DNA of 64,000 bases from Arenicola marina. Taxonomy: Eukaryota; Annelida; Polychaeta; Arenicolidae. Below the pieces are notes generated by a model. The model did no database searches. It was not told where the DNA came from and was given only the letters and a program-made list of their open reading frames with translations. Below are positions 41,866-53,108 of this stretch, piece after piece; position 1 is the first letter of the stretch, and each line of letters begins with the position of its first letter. The stretch is taken from positions 46,164,959 to 46,228,958 of the forward strand of contig OZ025252.1 in the NCBI GenBank assembly GCA_964019135.1, read 5' to 3'. Both the position numbers and the translations under genes were made by a program.

Positions 41866-42963
41866 ATGGCTCTTGAAGGATGTATGAGATCCCACAATTC
41901 GCAGAAGAGCGGTCACCACGCACATGCTGAATATAGCTTGGAGTACCTGGAGGCGCACCTGACGCTATCTTCGGAGTTTGCTGACATTGATATAGACTTC
42001 TACATTGACGATATTGTTCACAGCTGTTGGGATCTCATCAATTTAGAGGTGCCTGATTGTAAGCTTTTTACCAGCTCAGAACTCAAGGCACTGGATCACG
42101 ACCAGCCCAGCTCTACTGACCTGGAAGACGATAAACTATCATTCGCTTCAACACTACACCCGAGTCCCCAATCGTCACCAGTGACGTCCCAACATACTCT
42201 GTACAACGTGGCGGAGCCTGATAATGCATCATATGTGGATACGAGTTTCTTGCTTATGGGAAACTGTTACAACCTTCCACAAAGAATAGCCACGCCTTGT
42301 CCAGGTCCCCACAACAATTATTTCTTTGACAACATCAGCTACTCTTGTCGAGTAGAGGCTCTGCAGATTGCAGAACAAGATGATTACATGACCGTTTCTA
42401 ATGGTGATGATGACCAAACCAAGACGGCAACGGTCAACACGTTGGCCATTCAGCAAAAGCCAACTGATTCATTCATTGCCATGATAGCTAAGGCCATTAT
42501 GAGTACATCAGACGGTGAAATGCTTGTGGCTGATATCTATCAATGGATTCTGGACAATTATGCTTACTATCAGACGACCAAGTGCGCCTGGAGGATCAGC
42601 GTTCGTCACAACCTTTCCGTCAACGAGTGTTTCGTCAAGGGGCAACGCAGCAGAAGAAATCGAGGTTTCTATTGGTCCATCCATCCACTATCTGTAGAAG
42701 ATTTCACCAACGGTTGTTTCCAGAGGCGTCAAGCACGTCGGCGCATCCAGCAGCAGAATCGCTCCCAATGTGCGTCACAGTCTCAACAGCTGCATGCCAT
42801 CACTACCGACAGTAGTTACCCAGCATCACAACACACGCCGGGATTCAACGAATGTAAAGATATCATTCATGCCACAAAGGCCATGGAACCGATGTGGTCT
42901 GATTACTGCCAGGTTCCAGCGATCGCCATCCCGGATGAATACCTTCACCACTTTTCTGTCTAA
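41866..42963 (+). CDS. FoxQ2-like forkhead transcription factor, copy 19 (type L)
   Basis: Full 365 aa. A-like (Asp49, Trp55, Lys66, Arg140, Ala233, Ser300) with private Thr96 (FASTLHP), Asp315 as in D/F copies, and a synonymous CGAGGT in the wing. Likely a mosaic of A-type and D/F-type sequence. Confidence 0.92.
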   Translation: MALEGCMRSHNSQKSGHHAHAEYSLEYLEAHLTLSSEFADIDIDFYIDDIVHSCWDLINLEVPDCKLFTSSELKALDHDQPSSTDLEDDKLSFASTLHPSPQSSPVTSQHTLYNVAEPDNASYVDTSFLLMGNCYNLPQRIATPCPGPHNNYFFDNISYSCRVEALQIAEQDDYMTVSNGDDDQTKTATVNTLAIQQKPTDSFIAMIAKAIMSTSDGEMLVADIYQWILDNYAYYQTTKCAWRISVRHNLSVNECFVKGQRSRRNRGFYWSIHPLSVEDFTNGCFQRRQARRRIQQQNRSQCASQSQQLHAITTDSSYPASQHTPGFNECKDIIHATKAMEPMWSDYCQVPAIAIPDEYLHHFSV

Positions 42964-44112
42964 CTAATACAAGAAACTGGTTGTCCTGTGTATAATTTAG
43001 CAGTGATTGCCAAGAGTTTGTGTAACATTGTATCGAATATTTCATAACATGCATTGTACATAAGATCATCAATCAATAAAAACATTATTTATGCACAATA
43101 TACATGAATCCTTTCATTCTCTTCGTCCAAATCCATATCATCCAACTCGGCATATATCGAGGAAAATGAAGTCAGTAAACTATAACTTAACGACTACGTC
43201 CAGCAAACGCCATTTCAATCAAAAAGGCTCCGTTCGATCTATGACGAAATGCCGTATACATTTAGTAAGAATTAGCATAGCGACTAATTACAGCTCAACA
43301 CGCAAGCACAGATTCTTATGCAGCGTTGTTGTACTCGAAAAACGCCACAGGGCTTCAAAAAGCGTTATATGTGATCCCCAAATATGTGTGACACCATATA
43401 TGCCACGCCAATAAATATGCCGTATGATATGCCGCTACAATGGTAGTATTACATTTGAGTCAATACTTTCGCCGACTTCGAGGAATTCGCACACGATCAA
43501 TGTCATAGCTTTGATCAACACCATTCTTATTTCACGGTATTTGCATATGATATGCCGCCTACGATTTCATGGTAATGTTCACCCTAATAAATTCAATATG
43601 AAACCAAATAGAGTTTCCAAAATATGCGCCTTTTAGTCATATTTAATTTAGTCAACGGTTCTGTGGAAGGATTCTGTCATCTGTTATATTGTTTTACATC
43701 TCCAGTTACGGTTCATCCGTTAGAGCGGAAACCCTTCGAATCCGTGCTGTAGGCAAATGTCATATGCCACTGTTATAACTAATCATGTCGTCCGTCAAAT
43801 TTGTGGCACACGTGGTCTTTATACTATTGCAATTAATGTGAGACATTGAGCATCATTCGATTGCTTGCTGTCACCAACACCTCAAAATACTCAGACGTCA
43901 GATGTTAATTAATTGATGTCATCACCTGGCCATGCTCAACCTTTATCGGAATTTGTCAGAAGTTAATTGCAATTACATTAAATTGACACGAAAAGTGAAG
44001 TATAAAATGATCTGCTCCGTCTAGTTCATCATCATTCGATGTCAAGTACTTCCATTGTGAAGGGCATTAGAATACTTTTTCGGCTGTCGATATCAAGTTA
44101 AGTAGCATAGAA
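42964..44112 (+). other. Spacer 19
   Basis: No gene. Poly(A) signal at 43075-43080. Starts near-gamma (AATCCTTTCATTCTCTTCG), then matches spacer 16 (GCGACTAATTACAG, GTTATATGTGATCC, CACGCCAATAAA). Promoter half haplotype i, J form. Confidence 0.75.
44001..44037 (+). promoter_or_regulatory. Core promoter, copy 20
   Basis: TATAAAA at 44001-44007, TCATTC at 44032-44037. Haplotype i, J form. Confidence 0.65.
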
Positions 44113-45210
44113 ATGGCTCTTGAAGGATGTATGAGATCCCACAATTCGCAGAAGAGCGGTCACCACGCACATGCTGAATATAGCTTGGAGTACTTGGAGG
44201 CGCACCTGACGCTATCTTCGGAGTTTGCTGACATTGATATAGACTTCTACATTGACAATATTGTTCACAGCTGTTGCGATCTCATCAATTTAGAGGTGCC
44301 TGATTGTCAGCTTTGTACCAGCTCAGAACTCAAGGCACTGGATCACCACCAGCCCAGCTCTACTGACATGGAAGACGATAAACTATCATTCGCTTCACCA
44401 CTACACCCGAGTCCCCAATCGTCACCAGTGACGTCCCAACATACTCTGTACAACGTGGCGGAGCCTGATAATGCATCATATGTGGGTACGAGTTTTTTGC
44501 TTATGGGAAACTGTTACAACCTTCCCCAAGAAGTAGCCACGCCTTGTCCAGGTCCCCACAACAATTATTTCTTTGACAACATCAGCTACTCTTGTGGAGT
44601 AGAGGCTCTGCAGATTGCAGAACAAGATGATTACATGACCGTTTCTAATGGTGATGATGACCAAACCAAGACGGCAACGGTCAACACGTTGGCCATTCAG
44701 CAAAAGCCAACTGATTCATTCATTGCCATGATAGCTAAGGCCATTATGAGTACATCAGACGGTGAAATGCTTGTGGCTGATATCTATCAATGGATTCTGG
44801 ACAATTATGCTTACTATCAGAAGACCAAGTGCGCCTGGAGGATCAGCGTTCGTCACAACCTTTCCGTCAACGAGTGTTTCGTCAAGGGGCAACGCAGCAG
44901 AAGAAATCGGGGTTTCTATTGGTCCATCCATCCACTATCTGTAGAAGATTTCACCAACGGTTGTTTCCAGAGGCGTCAAGAACGTCGGCGCATCCAGCAG
45001 CAGAATCGCGCCCAATGTGCGTCACAGTCTCAACAGCTGCATGCCATCACTACCAACAGTAGTTACCCAGCATCACAACACACGCCGGGATTCAACGAAT
45101 GTAAAGATATCATTCATGCCACAAAGGCCATGGAACCGATGTGGTCTGATTACTGCCAGGTTCCAGCGATCGCCATCCCGGATGAATACCTTCACCACTT
45201 TTCTGTCTAA
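44113..45210 (+). CDS. FoxQ2-like forkhead transcription factor, copy 20 (type J)
   Basis: Full 365 aa, differing from copy 17 only by Thr111. Gly162, Glu290 and Ala300 are shared. The flanking spacers match those of copy 17, so the duplication is larger than the gene. Confidence 0.92.
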   Translation: MALEGCMRSHNSQKSGHHAHAEYSLEYLEAHLTLSSEFADIDIDFYIDNIVHSCCDLINLEVPDCQLCTSSELKALDHHQPSSTDMEDDKLSFASPLHPSPQSSPVTSQHTLYNVAEPDNASYVGTSFLLMGNCYNLPQEVATPCPGPHNNYFFDNISYSCGVEALQIAEQDDYMTVSNGDDDQTKTATVNTLAIQQKPTDSFIAMIAKAIMSTSDGEMLVADIYQWILDNYAYYQKTKCAWRISVRHNLSVNECFVKGQRSRRNRGFYWSIHPLSVEDFTNGCFQRRQERRRIQQQNRAQCASQSQQLHAITTNSSYPASQHTPGFNECKDIIHATKAMEPMWSDYCQVPAIAIPDEYLHHFSV

Positions 45211-46361
45211 CTAATACAAGAAACTGGTTGTCCTGTGTATAATTTAGCAGTGATTGCCAAGAGTTTGTGTAACATTGTATCGAATATTTCATAACATGCA
45301 TTGTACATAAGATCATCAATCAATAAAAACATTATTTATGCACAATATACATGAATCCCTTCATTCTCTTCGTCAAAATCCATATCATCCAACTCGGCGT
45401 ATATCGAGCAAAATGAAGTCAGTAAACTTTAACTTAACGACTACGTCCAGCAAACGCCATTTCAATCAAAAAGGCTCCGTTCGATCTATGACGAAATGCC
45501 GTATACATTTAGTAAGAATTAGCATAGCGACTATATACAGCTCAACACGCAAGCACAGATTCTTATGCAGCGTTGTTGTACTCGAAAAACGCCACAGGGC
45601 TTCAAAAGGCGTTATATATGATCCCCAAATATGTGGGACACCATTTATGCCACGCAAATAAATATGCCGTATGATATGCCGCTACAATGGTAGTATTACA
45701 TTTGAGTCAATACTTTCGCCGACTTCGAGGAATTCGCACACGATCAATGTCATAGCTTTGATCAACACCATTCTTATTTCACGGTATTTGCATATGATAT
45801 GCCGCCAACGATTTCATGGCAATGTTCACCCTAATAAATTCAATATGAAACCAAATAGAGTTTCCAAAATATGCGCCTTTTAGTCATATTTAATTTAGTC
45901 AACGGTTCTGTGGCAGGATTCTATGTCATCTGTTATATTGTTTTACATCCCCAGTTACGGTTCATCCGTTAGAGCGGAAACCCTTCGAATCCGTGCTGTA
46001 GGCAAATGTCATATGCCACTGTTATAACTAATCATGTCGTCCATCAAATTTGTGCTACACGTGGTCTTTATACTATTGCAATTAATGTGAGGCATTGAGC
46101 ATCATTCGATTGCTTGCTGTCACCAACACCTCAAAATACTCAGATGTCAGATGTTAATCAATTGATGTCATCACCTGGCCATATTAAACGTTTATCGGAA
46201 TGTTTCAGAAGTTAATTGCAATTACATTAAATTGACACGAAAAGTGAAGTATAAAATGATCTGCTCCGTCTAGTTCATCATCATTCGATGTCAAGCACTG
46301 CCATTGTGAAGGGCATTAGAATACTTTATCGGCTGTCGATATCAAGTTAAGTAGCATAGAA
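45211..46361 (+). other. Spacer 20
   Basis: No gene. Poly(A) signal at 45322-45327. J-specific 5' half as in spacer 17. The far half has CATGGCAATG and haplotype ii, as in spacer 5, so the left edge of the long-range duplication falls inside this spacer. Confidence 0.7.
46250..46286 (+). promoter_or_regulatory. Core promoter, copy 21
   Basis: TATAAAA at 46250-46256, TCATTC at 46281-46286. Haplotype ii. Confidence 0.65.
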
Positions 46362-47459
46362 ATGGCTCTTGAAGGATGTATGAGATCCCACAATTCGCAG
46401 AAGAGCGGTCACCACGCACATGCTGAATATAGCTTGGAGTACTTGAATGCGCACCTGACGTTATCTTCGGAGTTTGCTGACATTGATATAGACTTCTACA
46501 TTGACAATATTGTTCACAGCTGTTGGGATCTCATCAATTTAGAGGTGCCTGATTGTAATCTTTTTACCAGCTCAGAACTCAAGGCACTGGATCACGACCA
46601 GCCCAGCTCTACTGACCTGGAAGACGATAAACTATCATTCGCTTCACCACTACACCCGAGTCCCCAATCGTCACCAGTGACGTCCCAACATACTCTGTTC
46701 AACGTGGCGGAGCCTGATAATGCGTCATATGTGGATACGAGTTTCTTGCTTATGGGAAACTGTTACAACCTTCCACAAGAAATAGCCACGCCTTGTCCAG
46801 GTCCCCACAACAATTATTTCTTTGACAACATCAGCCACTCTTGTCGAGTAGAGGCTCTGCAGATTGCAGAACAAGATGATTACATGACCGTTTCTAATGG
46901 TGACGATGACCAAATCAAGACGGCAGCGGTCAACACGTTGGCCATTCAGCAAAAGCCAACTGATTCATTCATTGCCATGATAGCTAAGGCCATTATGAGT
47001 ACATCAGACGGTGAAATGCTTGTGGCTGATATCTATCAATGGATTCTGGACAATTATCCTTACTATCAGAAGACCAAGTGCGCCTGGAGGATCAGCGTTC
47101 GTCACAACCTTTCCGTCAACGAGTGTTTCGTCAAGGGGCAACGCAGCAGAAGAAATCGGGGTTTCTATTGGTCCATCCATCCACTATCTGTAGAAGATTT
47201 CACCAACGGTTGTTTCCAGAGGCGTCAAGCACGTCGGCGCATCCAGCAGCAGAATCGCACCCAATGTGCGTCACAGTCTCAACAGCTGCATGCCATCACT
47301 ACCAACAGTAGTTACCCAGCATCACAACACACCCCGGGATTCAACGAATGTAAAGATATCATTCATGCCACAAAGGCCATGGAACCGATGTGGTCTGATT
47401 ACTCCCAGGTTCCAGCGATCGCCATCCCGGATGAATACCTTCACCACTTTTCTGTCTAA
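46362..47459 (+). CDS. FoxQ2-like forkhead transcription factor, copy 21 (type H)
   Basis: Full 365 aa. Matches copy 6 (Asn29, Asn66, Phe113, His159, Ala189, Ser348) except Asp85 in place of Asn85. It lies exactly 33,724 bp after copy 6. Confidence 0.92.
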   Translation: MALEGCMRSHNSQKSGHHAHAEYSLEYLNAHLTLSSEFADIDIDFYIDNIVHSCWDLINLEVPDCNLFTSSELKALDHDQPSSTDLEDDKLSFASPLHPSPQSSPVTSQHTLFNVAEPDNASYVDTSFLLMGNCYNLPQEIATPCPGPHNNYFFDNISHSCRVEALQIAEQDDYMTVSNGDDDQIKTAAVNTLAIQQKPTDSFIAMIAKAIMSTSDGEMLVADIYQWILDNYPYYQKTKCAWRISVRHNLSVNECFVKGQRSRRNRGFYWSIHPLSVEDFTNGCFQRRQARRRIQQQNRTQCASQSQQLHAITTNSSYPASQHTPGFNECKDIIHATKAMEPMWSDYSQVPAIAIPDEYLHHFSV

Positions 47460-48610
47460 CTAATACAAGAAACTGGTTGTCCTGTGTATAATTTAGCAGT
47501 GATTGCCAAGAGTTTGTGTAACATTGTATCGAATATTTCATAACATGCATTGTACATAAGATCATCAATCAATAAAATCATTATTTATGCACGATATACA
47601 TGAATCCCTTCATTCTCTTCGTCCAAATCCATATCATCCAACTCGGCATATATCGAGGAAAATGAAGTCAGTAAACTATAACTTAACGACTACGTCCAGC
47701 AAACGCCATTTCAATCAAAAAGGCTCCGTTCGATCTATGACGAAATGCCGTATACATTTAGTAAGAATTAGCATAGCGACTATATACAGCTCAACACGCA
47801 AGCACAGATTCTTATGCAGCGTTGTTGTACTCGAAAAACGCCACAGGGCTTCAAAAGGCGTTATATATGATCCCCAAATATGTGGGACACCATTTATGCC
47901 ACGCAAATAAATATGCCGTATGATATGCCGCTACAATGGTAGTATTACATTTGAGTCAATACTTTCGCCGACTTCGAGGAATTCGCACACGATCAATGTC
48001 ATAGCTTTGATCAACACCATTCTTATTTCACGGTATTTGCATATGATATGCCGCCAACGATTTCATGGTAATGTTCACCCTAATAAATTCAATATGAAAC
48101 CAAATAGAGTTTCCAAAATATGCGCCTTTTAGTCATATTTAATTTAGTCAACGGTTCTGTGGCAGGATTCTATGTCATCTGTTATATTGTTTTACATCCC
48201 CAGTTACGGTTCATCCGTTAGAGCGGAGACCCTTCGAATCCGTGCTGTAGGCAAATGTCATATGCCACTGTTATAACTAATCATGTCGTCCGTCAAATTT
48301 GTGGCACACGTGGTCTTTATACCATTGCAATTAATGTGAGGCATTGAGCATCATTCGATTGCTTGCTGTCACCAACACCTCAAAATACTCAGACGTCAGA
48401 TGTTAATTAATTGATGTCATCACCTGGCCATGCTCAAAGTTTATCGGAATTTGTCAGAAGTTAATTGCAATTACATTAAATTGACACGAAAAGTGAAGTC
48501 TAAAATTATCTGCTCCGTCTAGTTCATCATCATTCGATGTCAAGCACTGCCGTTCTGAAGGGCATTAGAATACTTTATCGGCTGTCGATATCAAGTTAAG
48601 TAGCATAGAA
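47460..48610 (+). other. Spacer 21
   Basis: No gene. Poly(A) signal at 47571-47576, followed by ATCATT in place of AACATT. Beta 5' half with private GCACGATATAC. Promoter half haplotype i, A/K/L form. Confidence 0.75.
48499..48535 (+). promoter_or_regulatory. Core promoter, copy 22 (degenerate TATA: TCTAAAA)
   Basis: TCTAAAA at 48499-48505; initiator TCATTC at 48530-48535. Haplotype i. Confidence 0.65.
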
Positions 48611-49708
48611 ATGGCTCTTGAAGGATGTATGAGATCCCACAATTCGCAGAAGAGCGGTCACCACGCACATGCTGAATATAGCTTGGAGTACCTGGAGGCG
48701 CACCTGACGCTATCTTCGGAGTTTGCTGACATTGATATAGACTTCTACATTGACGATATTGTTCACAGCTGTTGGGATCTCATCAATTTAGAGGTGCCTG
48801 ATTGTAAGCTTTTTACCAGCTCAGAACTCAAGGCACTGGATCACGACCAGCCCAGCTCTACTGACCTGGAAGACGATAAACTATCATTCGCTTCACCACT
48901 ACACCCGAGTCCCCAATCGTCACCAGTGACGTCCCAACATACTCTGTACAACGTGGCGGAGCCTGATAATGCATCATATGTGGATACGAGTTTCTTGCTT
49001 ATGGGAAACTGTTACAACCTTCCACAAAGAATAGCCACGCCTTGTCCAGGTCCCCACAACAATTATTTCTTTGACAACATCAGCTACTCTTGTCGAGTAG
49101 AGGCTCTGCAGATTGCAGAACAAGATGATTACATGACCGTTTCTAATGGTGATGATGACCAAACCAAGACGGCAACGGTCAACACGCTGGCCATTCAGCA
49201 AAAGCCAACTGATTCATTCATTGCCATGATAGCTAAGGCCATTATGAGTACATCAGACGGTGAAATGCTTGTGGCTGATATCTATCAATGGATTCTGGAC
49301 AATTATCCTTACTATCAGACGACCAAGTGCGCCTGGAGGATCAGCGTTCGTCACAACCTTTCCGTCAACGAGTGTTTCGTCAAGGGACAACGCAGCAGAA
49401 GAAATCGGGGTTTCTATTGGTCCATCCATCCACTATCTGTAGAAGATTTCACCAACGGTTGTTTCCAGAGGCGTCAAGCACGTCGGCGCATCCAGCAGCA
49501 GAATCGCTCCCAATGTGCGTCACAGTCTCAACAGCTGCATGCCATCACTACCAACAGTAGTTACCCAGCATCACAACACACGCCGGGATTCAACGAATGT
49601 AAAGATATCATTCATGCCACAAAGGCCATGGAACCGATGTGGTCTGATTACTGCCAGGTTCCAGCGATCGCCATCCCGGATGAATACCTTCACCACTTTT
49701 CTGTCTAA
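48611..49708 (+). CDS. FoxQ2-like forkhead transcription factor, copy 22 (type A)
   Basis: Full 365 aa. As copy 7 (Asp49, Trp55, Lys66, Arg140, Ser300, synonymous AAGGGACAA) but Pro233 instead of Ala233. This is a single difference in helix 2 between otherwise matched partners. Confidence 0.92.
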   Translation: MALEGCMRSHNSQKSGHHAHAEYSLEYLEAHLTLSSEFADIDIDFYIDDIVHSCWDLINLEVPDCKLFTSSELKALDHDQPSSTDLEDDKLSFASPLHPSPQSSPVTSQHTLYNVAEPDNASYVDTSFLLMGNCYNLPQRIATPCPGPHNNYFFDNISYSCRVEALQIAEQDDYMTVSNGDDDQTKTATVNTLAIQQKPTDSFIAMIAKAIMSTSDGEMLVADIYQWILDNYPYYQTTKCAWRISVRHNLSVNECFVKGQRSRRNRGFYWSIHPLSVEDFTNGCFQRRQARRRIQQQNRSQCASQSQQLHAITTNSSYPASQHTPGFNECKDIIHATKAMEPMWSDYCQVPAIAIPDEYLHHFSV

Positions 49709-50859
49709 CTAATACAAGAAACTGGTTGTCCTGTGTATAATTTAGCAGTGATTGCCAAGAGTTTGTGTAACATTGTATCGAATATTTCATAACATGCATT
49801 GTACATAAGATCATCAATCAATAAAAACATTATTTATGCACAATATACATGAATCCCCTCATTTTCTTCATCCAAATCCATATCATCCAACTCAGCATAT
49901 ATCGAGGAAAATGAAGTCAGTAAACTATAACTTAACGACTACGTCCAGCAAACGCCATTTCAATCAGAAAGACTCCGTTCGATGTATGACAAAATGCCGT
50001 ATACATTTAGAAAGAATTAGCATAGCGACTAATTACAGCTCAACACGCAAGCACAGATTCTTATGCAGCGTTGTTGTACTCGAAAAACGCCACCGGGCTT
50101 CAAAAAGCGCTATATATGATCCCCAAATATGTGTGACACCATATATGCCACGCAAATAAATGTGCCTTATGATATGCCGCTACAATGGTAGTATTACATT
50201 TGAGTCAATACTTTCGCCCACTTCGAGGAATTCTCACACGATCAATGTCATAGCTTGGATCAACACCATTCTTATTTCATGGTATTTGCATATGATATGC
50301 CGCCTACGATTTCATGGTAATGTTCAACCTAATAAATTCAATATGAAACCAAACAGAGTTTCCAAAATATGCGCCTTTTAGTCATAATTAATTTAGTCAA
50401 CGGTTCTGTGGCAGGATTCTATGTCATCTGTTATATTGTTTTACAGCCCCAGTTACGGTTCATCCGTTAGAGCGGAGACCCTTCGAATCCGTGCTGTAGG
50501 CAAATGTCATATGCCACTGTTATAACTAATCATGTCGTCCATCAAATTTGTGCTACACGTGGTCTTTATACTATTGCAATTAATGTGAGGCATTGAGCAT
50601 CATTCGATTGCTTGCTGTCACCAACACCTCAAAATACTCAGATGTCAGATGTTAATCAATTGATGTCATCACCTGGCCATATTAAACATTTATCGGAATG
50701 TTTCAGAAATTAATTGCAATTACATTAAATTGACACGAAAAGTGAAGTATAAAATGATCTGCTCCGTCTAGTTCATCATCATTCGATGTCAAGCACTGCC
50801 ATTGTGAAGGGCATTAGAATACTTTATCGGCTGTCGATATCAAGTTAAGTAGCATAGAA
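49709..50859 (+). other. Spacer 22
   Basis: No gene. Poly(A) signal at 49820-49825. 3' UTR variant GTCCTG; alpha 5' half with TCATAATTAATTT as in spacer 7. Promoter half haplotype ii, B form. Confidence 0.75.
50748..50784 (+). promoter_or_regulatory. Core promoter, copy 23
   Basis: TATAAAA at 50748-50754, TCATTC at 50779-50784. Haplotype ii, B form. Confidence 0.65.
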
Positions 50860-51957
50860 ATGGCTCTTGAAGGATGTATGAGATCCCACAATTCGCAGAA
50901 GAGCGGTCACCACGCACATGCTGAATATAGCTTGGAGTACTTGGAGGCGCACCTGACGCTATCTTCGGAGTTTGCTGACATTGATATAGACTTCTACATT
51001 GACGATATTGTTCACAGCTGTTGCGATCTCATCAATTTAGAGGTGCCTGATTGTCAGCTTTGTACCAGCTCAGAACTCAAGGCACTGGATCACCACCAGC
51101 CCAGCTCTACTGACATGGAAGACGATAAACTATCATTCGCTTCACCACTACACCCGAGTCCCCAATCGTCACCAGTGACGTCCCAACATACTCTGTACAA
51201 CGTGGCGGAGCCTGATAATGCATCATATGTGGATCCGAGTTTCTTGCTTATGGGAAACTGTTACAACCTTCCACAAGAAATAGCCACGCCTTGTCCAGGT
51301 CCCCACAACAATTATTTCTTTGACAACATCAGCTACTCTTGTCGAGTAGAGGCTCTGCAGATTGCAGAACAAGATGATTACATGACCGTTTCTAATGGTG
51401 ATGATGACCAAACCAAGACGGCAACGGTCAACACGTTGGCCATTCAGCAAAAGCCAACTGATTCATTCATTGCCATGATAGCTAAGGCCATTATGAGTAC
51501 ATCAGACGGTGAAATGCTTGTGGCTGATATCTATCAATGGATTCTGGACAATTATCCTTACTATCAGACGACCAAGTGCGCCTGGAGGATCAGCGTTCGT
51601 CACAACCTTTCCGTCAACGAGTGTTTCGTCAAGGGGCAACGCAGCAGAAGAAATCGGGGTTTCTATTGGTCCATCCATCCACTATCTGTAGAAGATTTCA
51701 CCAACGGTTGTTTCCAGAGGCGTCAAGCACGTCGGCGCATCCAGCAGCAGAATCGCACCCAATGTGCGTCACAGTCTCAACAGCTGCATGCCATCACTAC
51801 CAACAGTAGTTACCCAGCATCACAACACACCCCGGGATTCAACGAATGTAAAGATATCATTCATGCCACAAAGGCCATGGAACCGATGTGGTCTGATTAC
51901 TGCCAGGTTCCAGCGATCGCCATCCCGGATGAATACCTTCACCACTTTTCTGTCTAA
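50860..51957 (+). CDS. FoxQ2-like forkhead transcription factor, copy 23 (type B)
   Basis: Full 365 aa with no amino-acid difference from copy 8 (Asp49, Cys55, Pro126, Pro233, Thr237, Asn298, Ala303). Confidence 0.92.
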   Translation: MALEGCMRSHNSQKSGHHAHAEYSLEYLEAHLTLSSEFADIDIDFYIDDIVHSCCDLINLEVPDCQLCTSSELKALDHHQPSSTDMEDDKLSFASPLHPSPQSSPVTSQHTLYNVAEPDNASYVDPSFLLMGNCYNLPQEIATPCPGPHNNYFFDNISYSCRVEALQIAEQDDYMTVSNGDDDQTKTATVNTLAIQQKPTDSFIAMIAKAIMSTSDGEMLVADIYQWILDNYPYYQTTKCAWRISVRHNLSVNECFVKGQRSRRNRGFYWSIHPLSVEDFTNGCFQRRQARRRIQQQNRTQCASQSQQLHAITTNSSYPASQHTPGFNECKDIIHATKAMEPMWSDYCQVPAIAIPDEYLHHFSV

Positions 51958-53108
51958 CTAATACAAGAAACTGGTTGTCGTGTGTATAATTTAGCAGTGA
52001 TTGGCAACAGTTTGTGTAACATTGTATCGAATATTTCATAACATGCATTGAACATAAGATCATCAATCAATAAAAACATTATTTATGCACAATATACATG
52101 AATCCCCTCATTTTCTTCATCCAAATCCAAATCATCCAACTCAGCATATATCGAGGAAAATGAAGTCAGTAAACTATAACTTAACGACTACGTCCAGCAA
52201 ACGCCATTTCAATCAGAAAGACTCCGTTCGATGTATGACAAAATGCCGTATACATTTAGTAAGAATTAGCATAGCGACTAATTACAGCTCAACACGCAAG
52301 CACAGATTCTTATGCAGCGTTGTTGTACTCGAAAAACGCCACCGGGCTTCAAAAAGCGTTATATATGATCCCCAAATATGTGTGACACCATATATGCCAC
52401 GCAAATAAATGTGCCTTATGATATGCCGCTACAATGGTAGTATTACATTTGAGTCAATACTTTCGCCGACTTCGAGGAATTCTCACACGATCAATGTCAT
52501 AGCTTGGATCAACACCATTCTTATTTCATGGTATTTGCATATGATATGCCGCCTACGATTTCATGGTAATGTTCAACCTAATAAATTCAATATGAAACCA
52601 AACAGAGTTTCCAAAATATGCGCCTTTTAGTCATATTTAATTTAGTCAACGGTTCTGTGGCAGGATTCTATGTCATCTGTTATATTGTTTTACATCCCCA
52701 GTTACGGTTCATCCGTTAGAGCGGAAACCCTTCGAATCCGTGCTGTAGGCAAATGTCATATGCCACTGTTATAACTAATCATGTCGTCCATCAAATTTGT
52801 GCTACACGTGGTCTTTATACTATTGCAATTAATGTGAGGCATTGAGCATCATTCGATTGCTTGCTGTCACCAACACCTCAAAATACTCAGATGTCAGATG
52901 TTAATCAATTGATGTCATCACCTGGCCATATTAAACGTTTATCGGAATGTTTCAGAAGTTAATTGCAATTACATTAAATTGACACGAAAAGTGAAGTATA
53001 AAATGATCTGCTCCGTCTAGTTCATCATCATTCGATGTCAAGCACTTCCATTGTGAAGGGCATTAGAATACTTTATCGGCTGTCGATATCAAGTTAAGTA
53101 GCATAGAA
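51958..53108 (+). other. Spacer 23
   Basis: No gene. Poly(A) signal at 52069-52074. 3' UTR variant GTCGTG with CATTGAACATAAG as in spacer 8; alpha 5' half. Promoter half haplotype ii. Confidence 0.75.
52997..53033 (+). promoter_or_regulatory. Core promoter, copy 24
   Basis: TATAAAA at 52997-53003, TCATTC at 53028-53033. Haplotype ii. Confidence 0.65.

Larger units (their letters stand above)
27227..47459 (+). repeat. Middle segment: copies 13-21, types F F G I J K L J H
   Basis: This stretch separates the repeated blocks. It holds two adjacent F copies with the same protein (13, 14), unique types I, K and L (16, 18, 19), and two nearly identical J copies (17, 20) three units apart (6,745 bp). 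Copy 21 (H) matches copy 6 and opens the second pass of the superunit. Confidence 0.75.
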
